Shown piece after piece: positions 23,077-31,325 of a stretch of DNA of 62,656 bases. The stretch covers positions 1 through 62,656 of the forward strand of contig NZ_JAERRG010000043.1 of the NCBI RefSeq assembly GCF_016741935.1, written 5' to 3'. The translations under genes were made by a program, and so were the position numbers. This stretch comes from Streptomyces endocoffeicus (lineage in GTDB: Bacteria > Actinomycetota > Actinomycetes > Streptomycetales > Streptomycetaceae). Below the pieces are notes generated by a model. The model was not told where the DNA came from. It saw only the letters and a program-made list of their open reading frames with translations, and did no database searches. Each line of letters starts with the position of its first letter. Within the stretch, counting starts at the first letter, position 1.

Positions 23077-24639
23077 ATGGCATCACGGCGGGACGAACTC
23101 AACGCCTATATCTATGCGAAGAAGCGGACAGTCGCCGCCTTTTTGCAACCCACGCCGAGCGGCACGGAGGAGGGTGCGCCGCGTCCGCTGCGCGCGGTCC
23201 TTCCCGGAGTCGTCGTCGGGGCCCTGATCCTCGCCGGTTTCGGCGCCTGGGGCATGTTCAAGCCCGTCGCCCCCAAGGGGTGGGACACGCCGGAATCGCA
23301 TGTGATCGTCGGCAGTGACTCCACCACTCGGTACGTCATCCTCAAGACCGGTGGCAAGCCCCAACTCCACCCCGTGCTGAACCTGGCCTCCGCCAAGCTC
23401 CTTCTCGACCCCGAGAAGTCCAGCGTCATCAAGGTGAAGGAGTCGGAGCTGGACGACGGCCACATCCCGCGTGGCCCCACGATCGGCATTCCCTACGCAC
23501 CGGACCGCATCCCCAGCGCGGACGAGGCGAAGAAGCGCATGACATGGGCGGTCTGTGAACAGCCGGGCGGCAATGGGAACACCACCCAGAAGGCCGTCTT
23601 CCTCTTTTCCGACCGGGACCCGAAGCTCAAGAAGCTGCGCGGATCCCAGGCGCTCCACGGTGGCCAGGCCCTCTATGCGCAGGGCCAGGACGGCGCCCGC
23701 TATCTCGTCGATCCGCGGGGCGTGAAGTATTTGATCGGCGGCCCGGATTGGAAGGCCAAGTCCGCCTCGGACACCAATCTTCTGCTGCGTTCGATCTTTC
23801 ACGACGGCGCGAAGCCACAGCGGGTCACCAGGGACTGGCTGGCGACCTTCAGGGACGGGGCACCGATCGACTTTCCGCAGGTCCCGGGCCGGATCGGCGA
23901 TGACGCCGGGGTCCCGAGCCTCGGCGAGGCGAACCGGGTCGGCATGGTACTCGAAGCGCCCACCGGAGCCGGCACCCAGAAGTATGTGGTGCTGCAGGGA
24001 AAGGTCCAGCGTGTCTCGGAGTTCGTGGCCAAGCTCCTGCTCAGGAGCAAGACCGCCATCAATGAGGCGAGTATGGCCAAGCGTGTGGCAGCCCCGTCTT
24101 TCAACCCGGACACGGAGAACGATTTCTACGGCAAGTACCATTGGCCCAGCGAAATCCCGAGCCAGGCCAATTCCGTCGATCCCGCGCTGGGCAGCGGAGC
24201 CCGGGACACCAGCTGCAGCATCTTGGACGGGGTGACCGCCAAGGGCGGTGCCAGAGTGGCCACTTGGGCGGGCAAGGACTTCCCGGCCACCATCCCGGAC
24301 GGTGCTACCAGCGCCTATGTGACCCCCGGGTCGGGAGTGCTCTACCGCCAGGTGAGCGGCAAACAGATCAAGAACGGTCCGGTCTTTCTGGTGACCGACA
24401 CCGGCCTTCGCTACTCGGTCCAGTCCAACAACGACAGCGATTCCGGCAAGTCGAAAATCGGCGATGAGGGCTCCGACAAGGACAAGGCCACGCAGACCCA
24501 GCAGGACGTCAACAAGGCCCAGCGCAGCCTCGGATACCAGGACGTCAACCCGATTCCGGTACCCGCGGACTGGTCGGAGTTCCTGCCCACGGGTCCACGC
24601 CTCGACGCCAACAGCGCCAAGCAGCCCCAGGGTTCATAG
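23077..24639 (+). CDS. eccB: Type VII secretion core protein EccB
   Basis: This 520-aa protein begins with the family start MASRRDELNAYIYAKKRTVAAFLQPTPSG. A single membrane helix follows at about 40-61 (AVLPGVVVGALILAGFGAWGMF), with a large extracellular domain after it. That domain carries WDTPESHVIVGSDSTTRYVIL, PVLNLASAKLLL and two cysteines (WAVCEQPG; TSCSILDG) that in the family form a disulfide. EccB is part of the ESX membrane pore complex with EccC, EccD and EccE. The mycosin gene starts 3 nt after its stop, so they are one transcript. Confidence 0.95.
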   Translation: MASRRDELNAYIYAKKRTVAAFLQPTPSGTEEGAPRPLRAVLPGVVVGALILAGFGAWGMFKPVAPKGWDTPESHVIVGSDSTTRYVILKTGGKPQLHPVLNLASAKLLLDPEKSSVIKVKESELDDGHIPRGPTIGIPYAPDRIPSADEAKKRMTWAVCEQPGGNGNTTQKAVFLFSDRDPKLKKLRGSQALHGGQALYAQGQDGARYLVDPRGVKYLIGGPDWKAKSASDTNLLLRSIFHDGAKPQRVTRDWLATFRDGAPIDFPQVPGRIGDDAGVPSLGEANRVGMVLEAPTGAGTQKYVVLQGKVQRVSEFVAKLLLRSKTAINEASMAKRVAAPSFNPDTENDFYGKYHWPSEIPSQANSVDPALGSGARDTSCSILDGVTAKGGARVATWAGKDFPATIPDGATSAYVTPGSGVLYRQVSGKQIKNGPVFLVTDTGLRYSVQSNNDSDSGKSKIGDEGSDKDKATQTQQDVNKAQRSLGYQDVNPIPVPADWSEFLPTGPRLDANSAKQPQGS

Positions 24640-24642
24640 GAC

Positions 24643-25920
24643 ATGAGGAAGCCCGAACATATGCGGCGCACCAGCAAGCCCCTCGCCCTGTCGGCGGCGG
24701 CTGTCCTCACGGCACTGACGGCGGCGGCCGGACCGACATCGGCCTCCGCGGCGCCGGATCTGTCCCTCGCGGGCAGTGGTGAATGCACCTATCCCGCCAA
24801 ACAGATAAAGGGCACCCCCTGGTCCCTCCAGCGCGTCATGCTCGACCAGCTGTGGCAGGACACCAAGGGGCTGGACTCGAAGGGCCGTCCGATCAAAGTC
24901 GCCGTCATCGACACCGGCGTCGACAACACCAATCCTCAGCTCAAGGACGCCGTCGACACCAGCAAGGGCAAGGAGGTCCGTAAGGGCGGCAAGAAAAGCC
25001 TGTCCAAGGGGAAGAAGGGCAACGGGACGGACGACTCGGTCGGCCACGGCACCAAGGTCGCCGGTATCATCGCCGCCCGCCCACACTCGGGCACGGGATT
25101 CGTCGGCATCGCTCCGAAAGCCAAGATCATCCCGATCCGGCAGAACGACGAAAAGGGCTCCGGCACCACCGACACCATGGCCACGGCCATCGACTGGGCG
25201 GTGGACGCGGGAGCCCGCGTCATCAATATCTCGCAGGACACCGTCAAGCCACTCCAGACAAACAGCACACTGCAGCAAGCCGTTGAGCGCGCACTGCAAG
25301 CGGATGTCGTCGTGGTCGCCTCCGCCGGAAACGACGGTCTCGACGGCAAGGTCAAGAAGACCTACCCGGCCGCTTACGACGGCGTCCTCGCCGTCGGCGC
25401 CTCGGACCGCAACAACGAACGCGCCCCCTTCTCCCAGTCCGGCGACTTCGTCGATGTCGCCGGTCCCGGCGTCGAAATGGTCTCCACCGTTCCCAAGGGC
25501 GGCCAATGCGTGGACAACGGCACCAGCTTCTCCGCGCCCTACGTCGCCGGCGTCGCCGCCCTGATCCGCGCCAAGCACCCGGATTGGCACCAGGACGAGG
25601 TGGTCGCCCAGATCGAGCAGACCGCCGAGCGCGCCGTCAACCACCATGACCGCTTCATCGGCTGGGGCGTCGTCGACCCCGTCCGCGCCCTCACCGACGA
25701 CGAAACCCGCATCGACCACGTCACCCTGGACAAGGGTGCCGCCCACGACGTCGCGGCGCCCGACCCCGCCCCCATGCCCCTGGGCGAGACCCTTCAGGAG
25801 CGCAAGGAGCGCCTCGCGACGTACTCCGTGGGCGCCGCCGCGATCGTGGTGGCGGGCATCGCGGGCCTGGCGGCGGTTCTCAACGAACGGAGGCGTCGGC
25901 GCTCCGGCATGGCTGAGTAG
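24643..25920 (+). CDS. mycP: Mycosin MycP, subtilisin-type protease (first copy)
   Basis: This 425-aa membrane-anchored serine protease belongs to the ESX machinery, where mycosins stabilise the complex and cleave selected substrates. A signal peptide covers about 1-37 (ending PTSASAAP). The catalytic triad is Asp90 (VAVIDTGVD), His135 (VGHGT) and Ser295 (NGTSFSAP). A Lys/Gly-rich insertion lies between Asp and His (about 105-128). Near the C-terminus a membrane helix (about 393-412) is followed by a basic tail (NERRRRRSG). Two starts are possible, 24643 or 24661 (MRRTSK). It directly follows eccB. G+C is typical of the genome, unlike the second mycosin at 31.3 kb. Confidence 0.95.
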   Translation: MRKPEHMRRTSKPLALSAAAVLTALTAAAGPTSASAAPDLSLAGSGECTYPAKQIKGTPWSLQRVMLDQLWQDTKGLDSKGRPIKVAVIDTGVDNTNPQLKDAVDTSKGKEVRKGGKKSLSKGKKGNGTDDSVGHGTKVAGIIAARPHSGTGFVGIAPKAKIIPIRQNDEKGSGTTDTMATAIDWAVDAGARVINISQDTVKPLQTNSTLQQAVERALQADVVVVASAGNDGLDGKVKKTYPAAYDGVLAVGASDRNNERAPFSQSGDFVDVAGPGVEMVSTVPKGGQCVDNGTSFSAPYVAGVAALIRAKHPDWHQDEVVAQIEQTAERAVNHHDRFIGWGVVDPVRALTDDETRIDHVTLDKGAAHDVAAPDPAPMPLGETLQERKERLATYSVGAAAIVVAGIAGLAAVLNERRRRRSGMAE

Positions 25921-26009
25921 AAGTACTCATGGAGGTGTATGAAGTGTCTTCTACACTGGGCTATTTGACGTAACTGTGAGTCGTGCGAGGCCGGGGAATC
26001 GGGGAGCTT

Positions 26010-26474
26010 ATGTCGACGTTCGAGGCGGAATGGGCGCAGATGAAGCGGGAGGCGTCCGGTGACACCGGGATGAGTCTCGCGAGCGCGGACAACAAGCCCG
26101 GCTGGGCGCAAGGCGGATCGGGCGGGGTGAAGTCCAGCAAGAAGGCTTGGAGCACAGCCGGTCGCAGTGTCGGCAAGCTCCGGGGGGACATCAAGACCGC
26201 TCTGACGAAGCTGGAGGAGGAGCAGACCGGCCTGGGCGCGGGCAGCAAGAGCGGCGGCGGCATTGAGAGCGCGGCGGCTCAGCGGGAGCTCTACAACTCC
26301 TGGAAACGCTACCTGAAGGGCGTGAGCGGGAAGTGCGCGGCGATTCAGGACCGGCTTGAGAAGGCCGGGGATCACCAGTACAAGAACGACGAGGCCACCA
26401 AGGGTGCGTTCGACGGGCTGGATGCCCTGTACAAGGACACGAAGCCTGTCGGCGGCGACAGCCGGGGTCGGTGA
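26010..26474 (+). CDS. Small helical ESX partner protein (cassette A)
   Basis: From ATG 26010 (GGGGAG 4 nt upstream) the protein has 154 aa. It begins MSTFEAEWAQMKREAS, strikingly like MSFEDEWAEIRAEAS of the gene at 36604-37053, which heads the second cassette. The rest is mostly helical and charged (SAAQRELYNSWKRYLKGVSGKCAAIQDRLEKAG) with a Gly/Ser hinge. No signal peptide or membrane helix is present. There is no classic WXG triplet, but size, helicity and position suggest an EspC- or WXG100-like partner or chaperone for the next protein. The following gene starts 7 nt after its stop. This role is inferred. Confidence 0.65.
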   Translation: MSTFEAEWAQMKREASGDTGMSLASADNKPGWAQGGSGGVKSSKKAWSTAGRSVGKLRGDIKTALTKLEEEQTGLGAGSKSGGGIESAAAQRELYNSWKRYLKGVSGKCAAIQDRLEKAGDHQYKNDEATKGAFDGLDALYKDTKPVGGDSRGR

Positions 26475-26481
26475 CGCGGCG

Positions 26482-28347
26482 GTGGATTACGCGACGCTCA
26501 AGTCTCTCAAGCCGTCGGAGTTCGAGGATGCCGCAGGCGGCTATAGGACCGTCGGCGACATGGCCAGTCAAGCCAAGGATGACGTCGAGAGTCAGATCAT
26601 CGCAGGCATGCGGAAAACGGTCGATGGCCAAGCCGTTCTCGAAGGTGAGGCTGCTGAGGCCGCTGTGGTGCAGCTCCGGAAGCTGGCGACGAACTTCCAC
26701 TACACCCAGGTCGAGTGCGCTCTCATCACCACCGCTCTCAATTCTCTGGCCTATGAACTCCTAGCAGCCAAGCACAAGCTCGACGCCGCTGTGGAGGACG
26801 CCGAGGCGGAGAAGTTCACGGTGGGTTCTGATGGCTCGGTGAGCTACCCGGCGGGCGGCGACAAGGCCGACGGCAAAGTGCCGGAGGGCGGCACGGTCAC
26901 GGGCAGTGCCAAGGGCAAGCCGACGAACCAGCCGATCGACCCGACCGGCGACGCGAACGACGCTGCCGACGCTCTGGAGCGCCAGGCGGCGAACATCCAC
27001 CCCAACCCCAACTTCGGCCGTGCGGTAGCCATCGCCAACCGCATCGCCCAAGCCGTCTACGACGCCACGCAGGCGGACGAGAAGTGGGCCCCGAAGCTAC
27101 GCAAGCTGAAGGCCGATGACGATCTGCACGTTTCCCGTTACGACTGGACCGACGCCCAGAGCGACACGAGCGGTGTCCGCAGCGGAGCGAAAGATTACCT
27201 AGACGACATCAAGCATCCGCCCAAGGACGGCAGTCCGAAGGACAATGCGAAGTGGTGGAAGGGTCTTTCCGACCAGGAGAAGGCCGACTATGCCGCCATG
27301 TACCCGGCTGGCCTCGGCAAACTTGATGGTATTCCCGCGGATGTCCGTGACGAAGCGAACCGTATTGACCTGGCGGAAAAGCGAGCCGACTACCAGATCC
27401 GGCTTGATGCTATTCCAAAGGAACCCACGAAATTCAGGGATCTCGGTCCCAATACTACGGCGTACACCCAGGAGTGGCTCGACTGGCACCATAAGTACGA
27501 AGGCGAGAAGAAACGCCTGGAAGGCGCCCTGAAGGGCATGGCCGCCATTGAGGATCGATTTGATCAGACCGGTCGGAATGGATTGCCGGAGGCATACCTG
27601 CTCGGTTTCAGCCCCGAAGGTCGAGGGCGTGCGATTGTCGCCAACGGCAATCCGGACACGGCCGACCACACTGCCGTCTATGTCCCTGGCACAACCTCGA
27701 ACCTCAGTAAAATTCACGGGGATGTCAACCGCATGACCAACTTGTGGCATGCATCCGAACCGCTGGCGCCGGGGCAAAAGGTCTCGACCATCACCTGGCT
27801 CGGCTACGACGCGCCGCAGAACATTGTCACGGACGCCACTCGCCCCGGGTACGCCAATACTGGCGCACCCGCGTTCAACCAGTTCGTCGATGGCTTGAAC
27901 GCGTCAAGTGAGTCGGGGACGGACAGCCATGTCACCGCGATAGGCCATTCCTATGGCTCCACCCTCATCGGTTCCGCAGCACGTCAGGGCGACCTGAACG
28001 CGGACGACATCATCTTTGCGGGAAGCCCGGGTGTCCAGGTCGGCAGTGCAGAGGATCTGGATGTACCCAAGGGGCATGTCTGGAACGAGTACGCTGACGG
28101 AGATCCAGTGCCTGAACTCGGCCGTGCATTCCACGGTGGTGACAAGAGCGGTCGCTTCTGGCACGACGCGGACATGCCCATCATTCCCGCTGATGCCGAA
28201 TTCGGGGCGCATCAGATGACCACCGACACTGAAGGGCACAGTGGCTATTGGGATTACGACTTGGATGACGAAGACAGCTCGCAAAGTCTACTCAACCAGG
28301 CCAACGTGGTGGTGGGGCGACATGACAAGGTGCAAATCAGTGACTAG
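26482..28347 (+). CDS. Putative T7SS cargo with C-terminal DUF1023 alpha/beta-hydrolase domain (cassette A)
   Basis: I start at GTG 26482 (VDYATLKSLKPSEFED), just after the partner's stop; 621 aa. Residues 1 to about 125 are helical and WXG-like in layout, ending LLAAKHKLDAAVEDAEAEKFTVGSDGSVSYP. A second helical/charged region follows to about 370. The C-terminal third is a DUF1023-type hydrolase: AVYVPGTTSNLSKIHGDV, the nucleophile elbow GHSYGS with Ser490, an acidic segment (YADGDPVPELG) and a late His (EGHSGYWDY). No Sec signal is visible, which fits export by ESX. Members of this fold hydrolyse esters or similar bonds; the substrate is unknown. Codon use is less G+C rich than the neighbours. 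Confidence 0.75.
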   Translation: MDYATLKSLKPSEFEDAAGGYRTVGDMASQAKDDVESQIIAGMRKTVDGQAVLEGEAAEAAVVQLRKLATNFHYTQVECALITTALNSLAYELLAAKHKLDAAVEDAEAEKFTVGSDGSVSYPAGGDKADGKVPEGGTVTGSAKGKPTNQPIDPTGDANDAADALERQAANIHPNPNFGRAVAIANRIAQAVYDATQADEKWAPKLRKLKADDDLHVSRYDWTDAQSDTSGVRSGAKDYLDDIKHPPKDGSPKDNAKWWKGLSDQEKADYAAMYPAGLGKLDGIPADVRDEANRIDLAEKRADYQIRLDAIPKEPTKFRDLGPNTTAYTQEWLDWHHKYEGEKKRLEGALKGMAAIEDRFDQTGRNGLPEAYLLGFSPEGRGRAIVANGNPDTADHTAVYVPGTTSNLSKIHGDVNRMTNLWHASEPLAPGQKVSTITWLGYDAPQNIVTDATRPGYANTGAPAFNQFVDGLNASSESGTDSHVTAIGHSYGSTLIGSAARQGDLNADDIIFAGSPGVQVGSAEDLDVPKGHVWNEYADGDPVPELGRAFHGGDKSGRFWHDADMPIIPADAEFGAHQMTTDTEGHSGYWDYDLDDEDSSQSLLNQANVVVGRHDKVQISD

Positions 28348-28921
28348 CTCCGCACGTAGCCGAATGGGTATCCTTTCGCCCTTCGGTATTATCATGTCTC
28401 TGGCGGCGGTAGTTGCATTGGCAGGGTGCTCGGGAATGAGTGACAAGAAGAAGGATGAGCTGGGCTACACGCCGAAGACACGAAAGGTTGCTGACGCGGA
28501 GGAAGAAGCGGCTGGTCTTTCCAGTGCAATCTTTGATGTGATTGACTTGCGCGCGAAGACGAGTAAGTCGGGGCCATCGGTTGCCCGTTGTGGTGGCAAG
28601 GATGAGGTAAAGTTCTACAAGATCAACCATGCTTGGTCTCTGTGGGGCGTGCCGGTCAAGGACATGAAGCAGGCAATGTCGAGGCTCAAGGAAGATCTCC
28701 CGCAGAAGGGTTGGAAGATCATCAAATACGGGCCGGACAAGAGCCCGAGTAAAAGCCCTGAGCTCATCGCCGATTCCACGAAGAAGCAGTACTCGGTCAG
28801 CATCCATCTCTACGACGAGAGTGATAAGACCGGGTCCAAAGCGCCCAAGTCCTTGATCTATGTGCTTCTGACCTCGGCCTGCTTCCAGGTCCCCGACGGT
28901 CACACCGTGGACGAGTACTGA
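28322..28921 (+). CDS. Small lipoprotein, possible protector of the hydrolase (cassette A)
   Basis: I take ATG 28322, which overlaps the hydrolase gene by 26 nt and is preceded by GGTGGGG; ATG 28364 is an alternative. The product (199 aa) has an Arg-containing signal and lipobox (VVALAGC), so it should be anchored outside the membrane. The mature part is Lys-rich and contains Cys in VARCGGKDEV and SACFQV that could form a disulfide. I recognise no family. G+C is low: the 60 bases 28501-28560 hold 31 G/C by hand count. Its place directly after a putative exported hydrolase, matched by a lipoprotein in cassette B, suggests an immunity or anchoring role (inference). Confidence 0.65.
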   Translation: MTRCKSVTSSARSRMGILSPFGIIMSLAAVVALAGCSGMSDKKKDELGYTPKTRKVADAEEEAAGLSSAIFDVIDLRAKTSKSGPSVARCGGKDEVKFYKINHAWSLWGVPVKDMKQAMSRLKEDLPQKGWKIIKYGPDKSPSKSPELIADSTKKQYSVSIHLYDESDKTGSKAPKSLIYVLLTSACFQVPDGHTVDEY

Positions 28922-29239
28922 CCCATACGACTTGAGGCAGAGGCTCCGCTCCGGTCCACCTCCCACCGTGCACAGCCGTACCGTGCCGGGCCGCCTGGTC
29001 TGGGGCCGTCAGGCAGCACAGCTGTGCCGTCATCCTGCGAAATAGGTATGCGTACTCATGTGCGCCTGTGGTGAAGTCGTTAGTGTCATCAGATGTGACG
29101 TGTGCCTCGTATGCGTCGTTTGGGGGCGGGGGTCGTTACTGAACTGTCGACGACCCACAGCTACGGGGCAGTTGGGGTGTCCAACGCTGATGGATAGAGT
29201 GGCTTAGGACATCGTTGGTGTCATACGGGGAGGGACAGC
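28922..29239 (+). promoter_or_regulatory. 318-bp intergenic region with palindrome and promoter
   Basis: It contains a perfect 12-bp palindrome GCACAGCTGTGC at 29016-29027, then A/T-richer sequence. A promoter-like pair TTGGGG (29172-29177) and TAGAGT (29195-29200), 17 bp apart, follows. A transcript would start near 29207 and serve the gene at 29240. No credible small ORF was seen. Confidence 0.5.
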
Positions 29240-29698
29240 GTGAGGCCCATAGAGCCGGGGTCTGAGCCACAGACGCCGTTCGGCAAGAAGCTCGTCAAGG
29301 AAGCCGAGACGCTTGCCAAGTTCAAGAAGCGCCTGGACAAGGTCCTGACCGACCTTGATAAGTCCCCGGCATCGCGCAAGACGATCTCGCAACAGTCCAT
29401 CACCCGGGACGCGTACGGCTCGGGCACCGGGTTCACCTCCGCTGACGACCTGGCCAACCTCTATGAGAAGGTCCATGCGCGGTTGGAGACCCTGTCCAAG
29501 TCCTTCGGCGACCAGATCGAGGCCATGGGCCTCATGGCGATCGTCGCCGAGCGCGGCTACGACGGCATGGACGCCGAGCAGGCCCGTCGAATGCGGGAGA
29601 TCCAGACACGTACGCGGAAGTACTACCGCGAGCCCGAGAAGCACGCGGGTCAGAGTGGGAATCACGGCGGCAAAGAGGTCGGGGGCGACGCGCTGTGA
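29240..29698 (+). CDS. Small helical ESX-linked protein
   Basis: This 152-aa protein starts at GTG 29240 behind GGGGAGGGA. It is strongly helical and charged: GKKLVKEAETLAKFKKRLDKVLTDLDKSPASRK, then TSADDLANLYEKVHARLETLSKSFGDQIEAMGLMAIVAERGYDGMDAEQARRM. There is no signal peptide, membrane helix or WXG triplet. It precedes a WXG-type protein by 14 nt and shares the promoter at 29172-29200, so it is probably its partner. I do not recognise a named family; WXG100-superfamily relatives would be a fair guess. Confidence 0.6.
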   Translation: MRPIEPGSEPQTPFGKKLVKEAETLAKFKKRLDKVLTDLDKSPASRKTISQQSITRDAYGSGTGFTSADDLANLYEKVHARLETLSKSFGDQIEAMGLMAIVAERGYDGMDAEQARRMREIQTRTRKYYREPEKHAGQSGNHGGKEVGGDAL

Positions 29699-29712
29699 GG
29701 GGGAGAGGGTAG

Positions 29713-31284
29713 ATGGCCGGAGGGAAGTTCGAGGATCGGTCGCACGACGAGCTTTACAACATGGTCGCGACCGCGAAGCCGGGCGCGCTGACCGACGTCG
29801 GGGCCGCTTTGACGGCTGCCTTCGACGACATCAGCGCCATCGCGGAGGAACTCAAGGCACACGCTGAGCGGGTGCACTGGGAGGGCGAGGGCGCCGACGC
29901 CTTCCGCGAGTGGGGTCGTGAGGTGGCAAAGCAGACCCACAAGATGGCCGACTACACCCTGCTCGTCGGCGTGCATATGACTGCTGCGGGCCAAGGCCTG
30001 ACCGAGGTCAAGGCGGCGATGCCGGCCCCGACGGCGGCCGATGACAAGAAGCACAAGAGTGACGCTGAGAAGGTGGTCGCGGACAAGCACCATCTGGAAG
30101 CGCTCCAGCAGATGGACAAGCTGGACTCGTACTACGAGACGGCGCATACCGAGATCAATGATCTTGAGGAGCCGAACTTTCCGCCCTTGCCGTCTGAGTT
30201 CGGGAACTACTTCGAAGGCAATCCAGGGCCATCGGGTGCATCGCCGTCTGCGAACGGAAACGCAGGTGGACAAAGCCCAGCTTCCGCTGCGCCGTTCGCA
30301 GCTCGCTCTCATTCCACTGGTGGGCCGGACCTCGTCCAGCACCCAGGAGTGGCCTCCACAGGACACGGCAACTTGGGCGTGGAGGGGCTGCCGGATGTTG
30401 TGCCAGATGCCAGGACGAGCATTGACTCCACGAACACGCTACCCTCGCCTGACGTCATCGACCCAAGCAAGCTTCCTGCTTCGCCACCGCAGGATGCGCC
30501 CGAGCGGCACGTGAATCCTGTGGTGCCAAACGGACCCAGGCCGCTCCTGCCAAGCGCCCCGCCGCCCATGCGCGGTGGGGGTAATCCCGTACGAGAGCCC
30601 CTCCCTCCCTACCAAGGCGCTGCAAAGCAGCCTCGGCCGACGGGCCTTCCTCGAACCGGGTTGCCTGACGGTATTCACGGCGGGCAACAGGCTCGCCCAC
30701 CGGGGCAAACCAACACTCCGCGGATTCCCCGAGGCAGGGTTATCGGAGAAGAACAAGGGCTCATGAGGCGTGGGCCGATGGGGCCCGCCACGCACGGCTT
30801 CAAAGGCACGCCTCCGCCCGCGAACGGCGGGCCGGGCCGACGGCTCGCCTCAGAGCCGGGTGGGACCGTGGACAGTCCACGAGGACCGAACAACGCGAAT
30901 GGACAGCGTTTGCCGAAGGGCACGGTCGTCGGAGACGAACACGGCATCCCGCCCAGGCGTGGTCCCCTGGGCGCGAGCGGTGTGTCCGCCGAGGGGGGTG
31001 CGCACGCGCCCGGGAGCGGTGGTGGCCAGGGTCGGCGGCTCGCATCGGAGTCGGGAGGTCCCGTCAGCGGTACGCGTTCTGGACGCGGAACGCAGTCCGA
31101 ATTCACCCCAGGGGGATCCGGGCTTGTGCGGGGTAACCAGGAGGAGCCTGAGCCGATGCCGCGGTCTGGCAGGACAGCCCCGAACGGCTCGGAACCCTCC
31201 GGCTCCAGGCCCGATTACCTTCAGGAAGACGAAGAGAGCTGGTCGGGTGGACGGCGGGACACGGTCCCGCCGGTCATCGATTAG
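29713..31284 (+). CDS. WXG-type protein with long Pro/Gly-rich repeat tail
   Basis: This 523-aa protein has a helical N-terminus (1 to about 155) with a WXG triplet at residue 56 (VHWEGEGADAFREWGREVA), the ESX-export signature. From about 170 the chain is Pro/Gly/Ser-rich and disordered. Near the C-terminus a segment is repeated twice: IPRGRVIGEEQGL...GPGRRLASEPGG and LPKGTVVGDEHGI...GQGRRLASESGG. No membrane helix or signal peptide is seen. The size and plan, helical bundle plus long tail, recall mycobacterial PPE/Esp-type substrates in layout only. It follows the small helical gene by 14 nt and precedes a mycosin, which might process it. Confidence 0.65.
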   Translation: MAGGKFEDRSHDELYNMVATAKPGALTDVGAALTAAFDDISAIAEELKAHAERVHWEGEGADAFREWGREVAKQTHKMADYTLLVGVHMTAAGQGLTEVKAAMPAPTAADDKKHKSDAEKVVADKHHLEALQQMDKLDSYYETAHTEINDLEEPNFPPLPSEFGNYFEGNPGPSGASPSANGNAGGQSPASAAPFAARSHSTGGPDLVQHPGVASTGHGNLGVEGLPDVVPDARTSIDSTNTLPSPDVIDPSKLPASPPQDAPERHVNPVVPNGPRPLLPSAPPPMRGGGNPVREPLPPYQGAAKQPRPTGLPRTGLPDGIHGGQQARPPGQTNTPRIPRGRVIGEEQGLMRRGPMGPATHGFKGTPPPANGGPGRRLASEPGGTVDSPRGPNNANGQRLPKGTVVGDEHGIPPRRGPLGASGVSAEGGAHAPGSGGGQGRRLASESGGPVSGTRSGRGTQSEFTPGGSGLVRGNQEEPEPMPRSGRTAPNGSEPSGSRPDYLQEDEESWSGGRRDTVPPVID

Positions 31285-31325
31285 ATCGACAGATCCCTGT
31301 GCAATGCCGAGGAGAGCACTCACCT

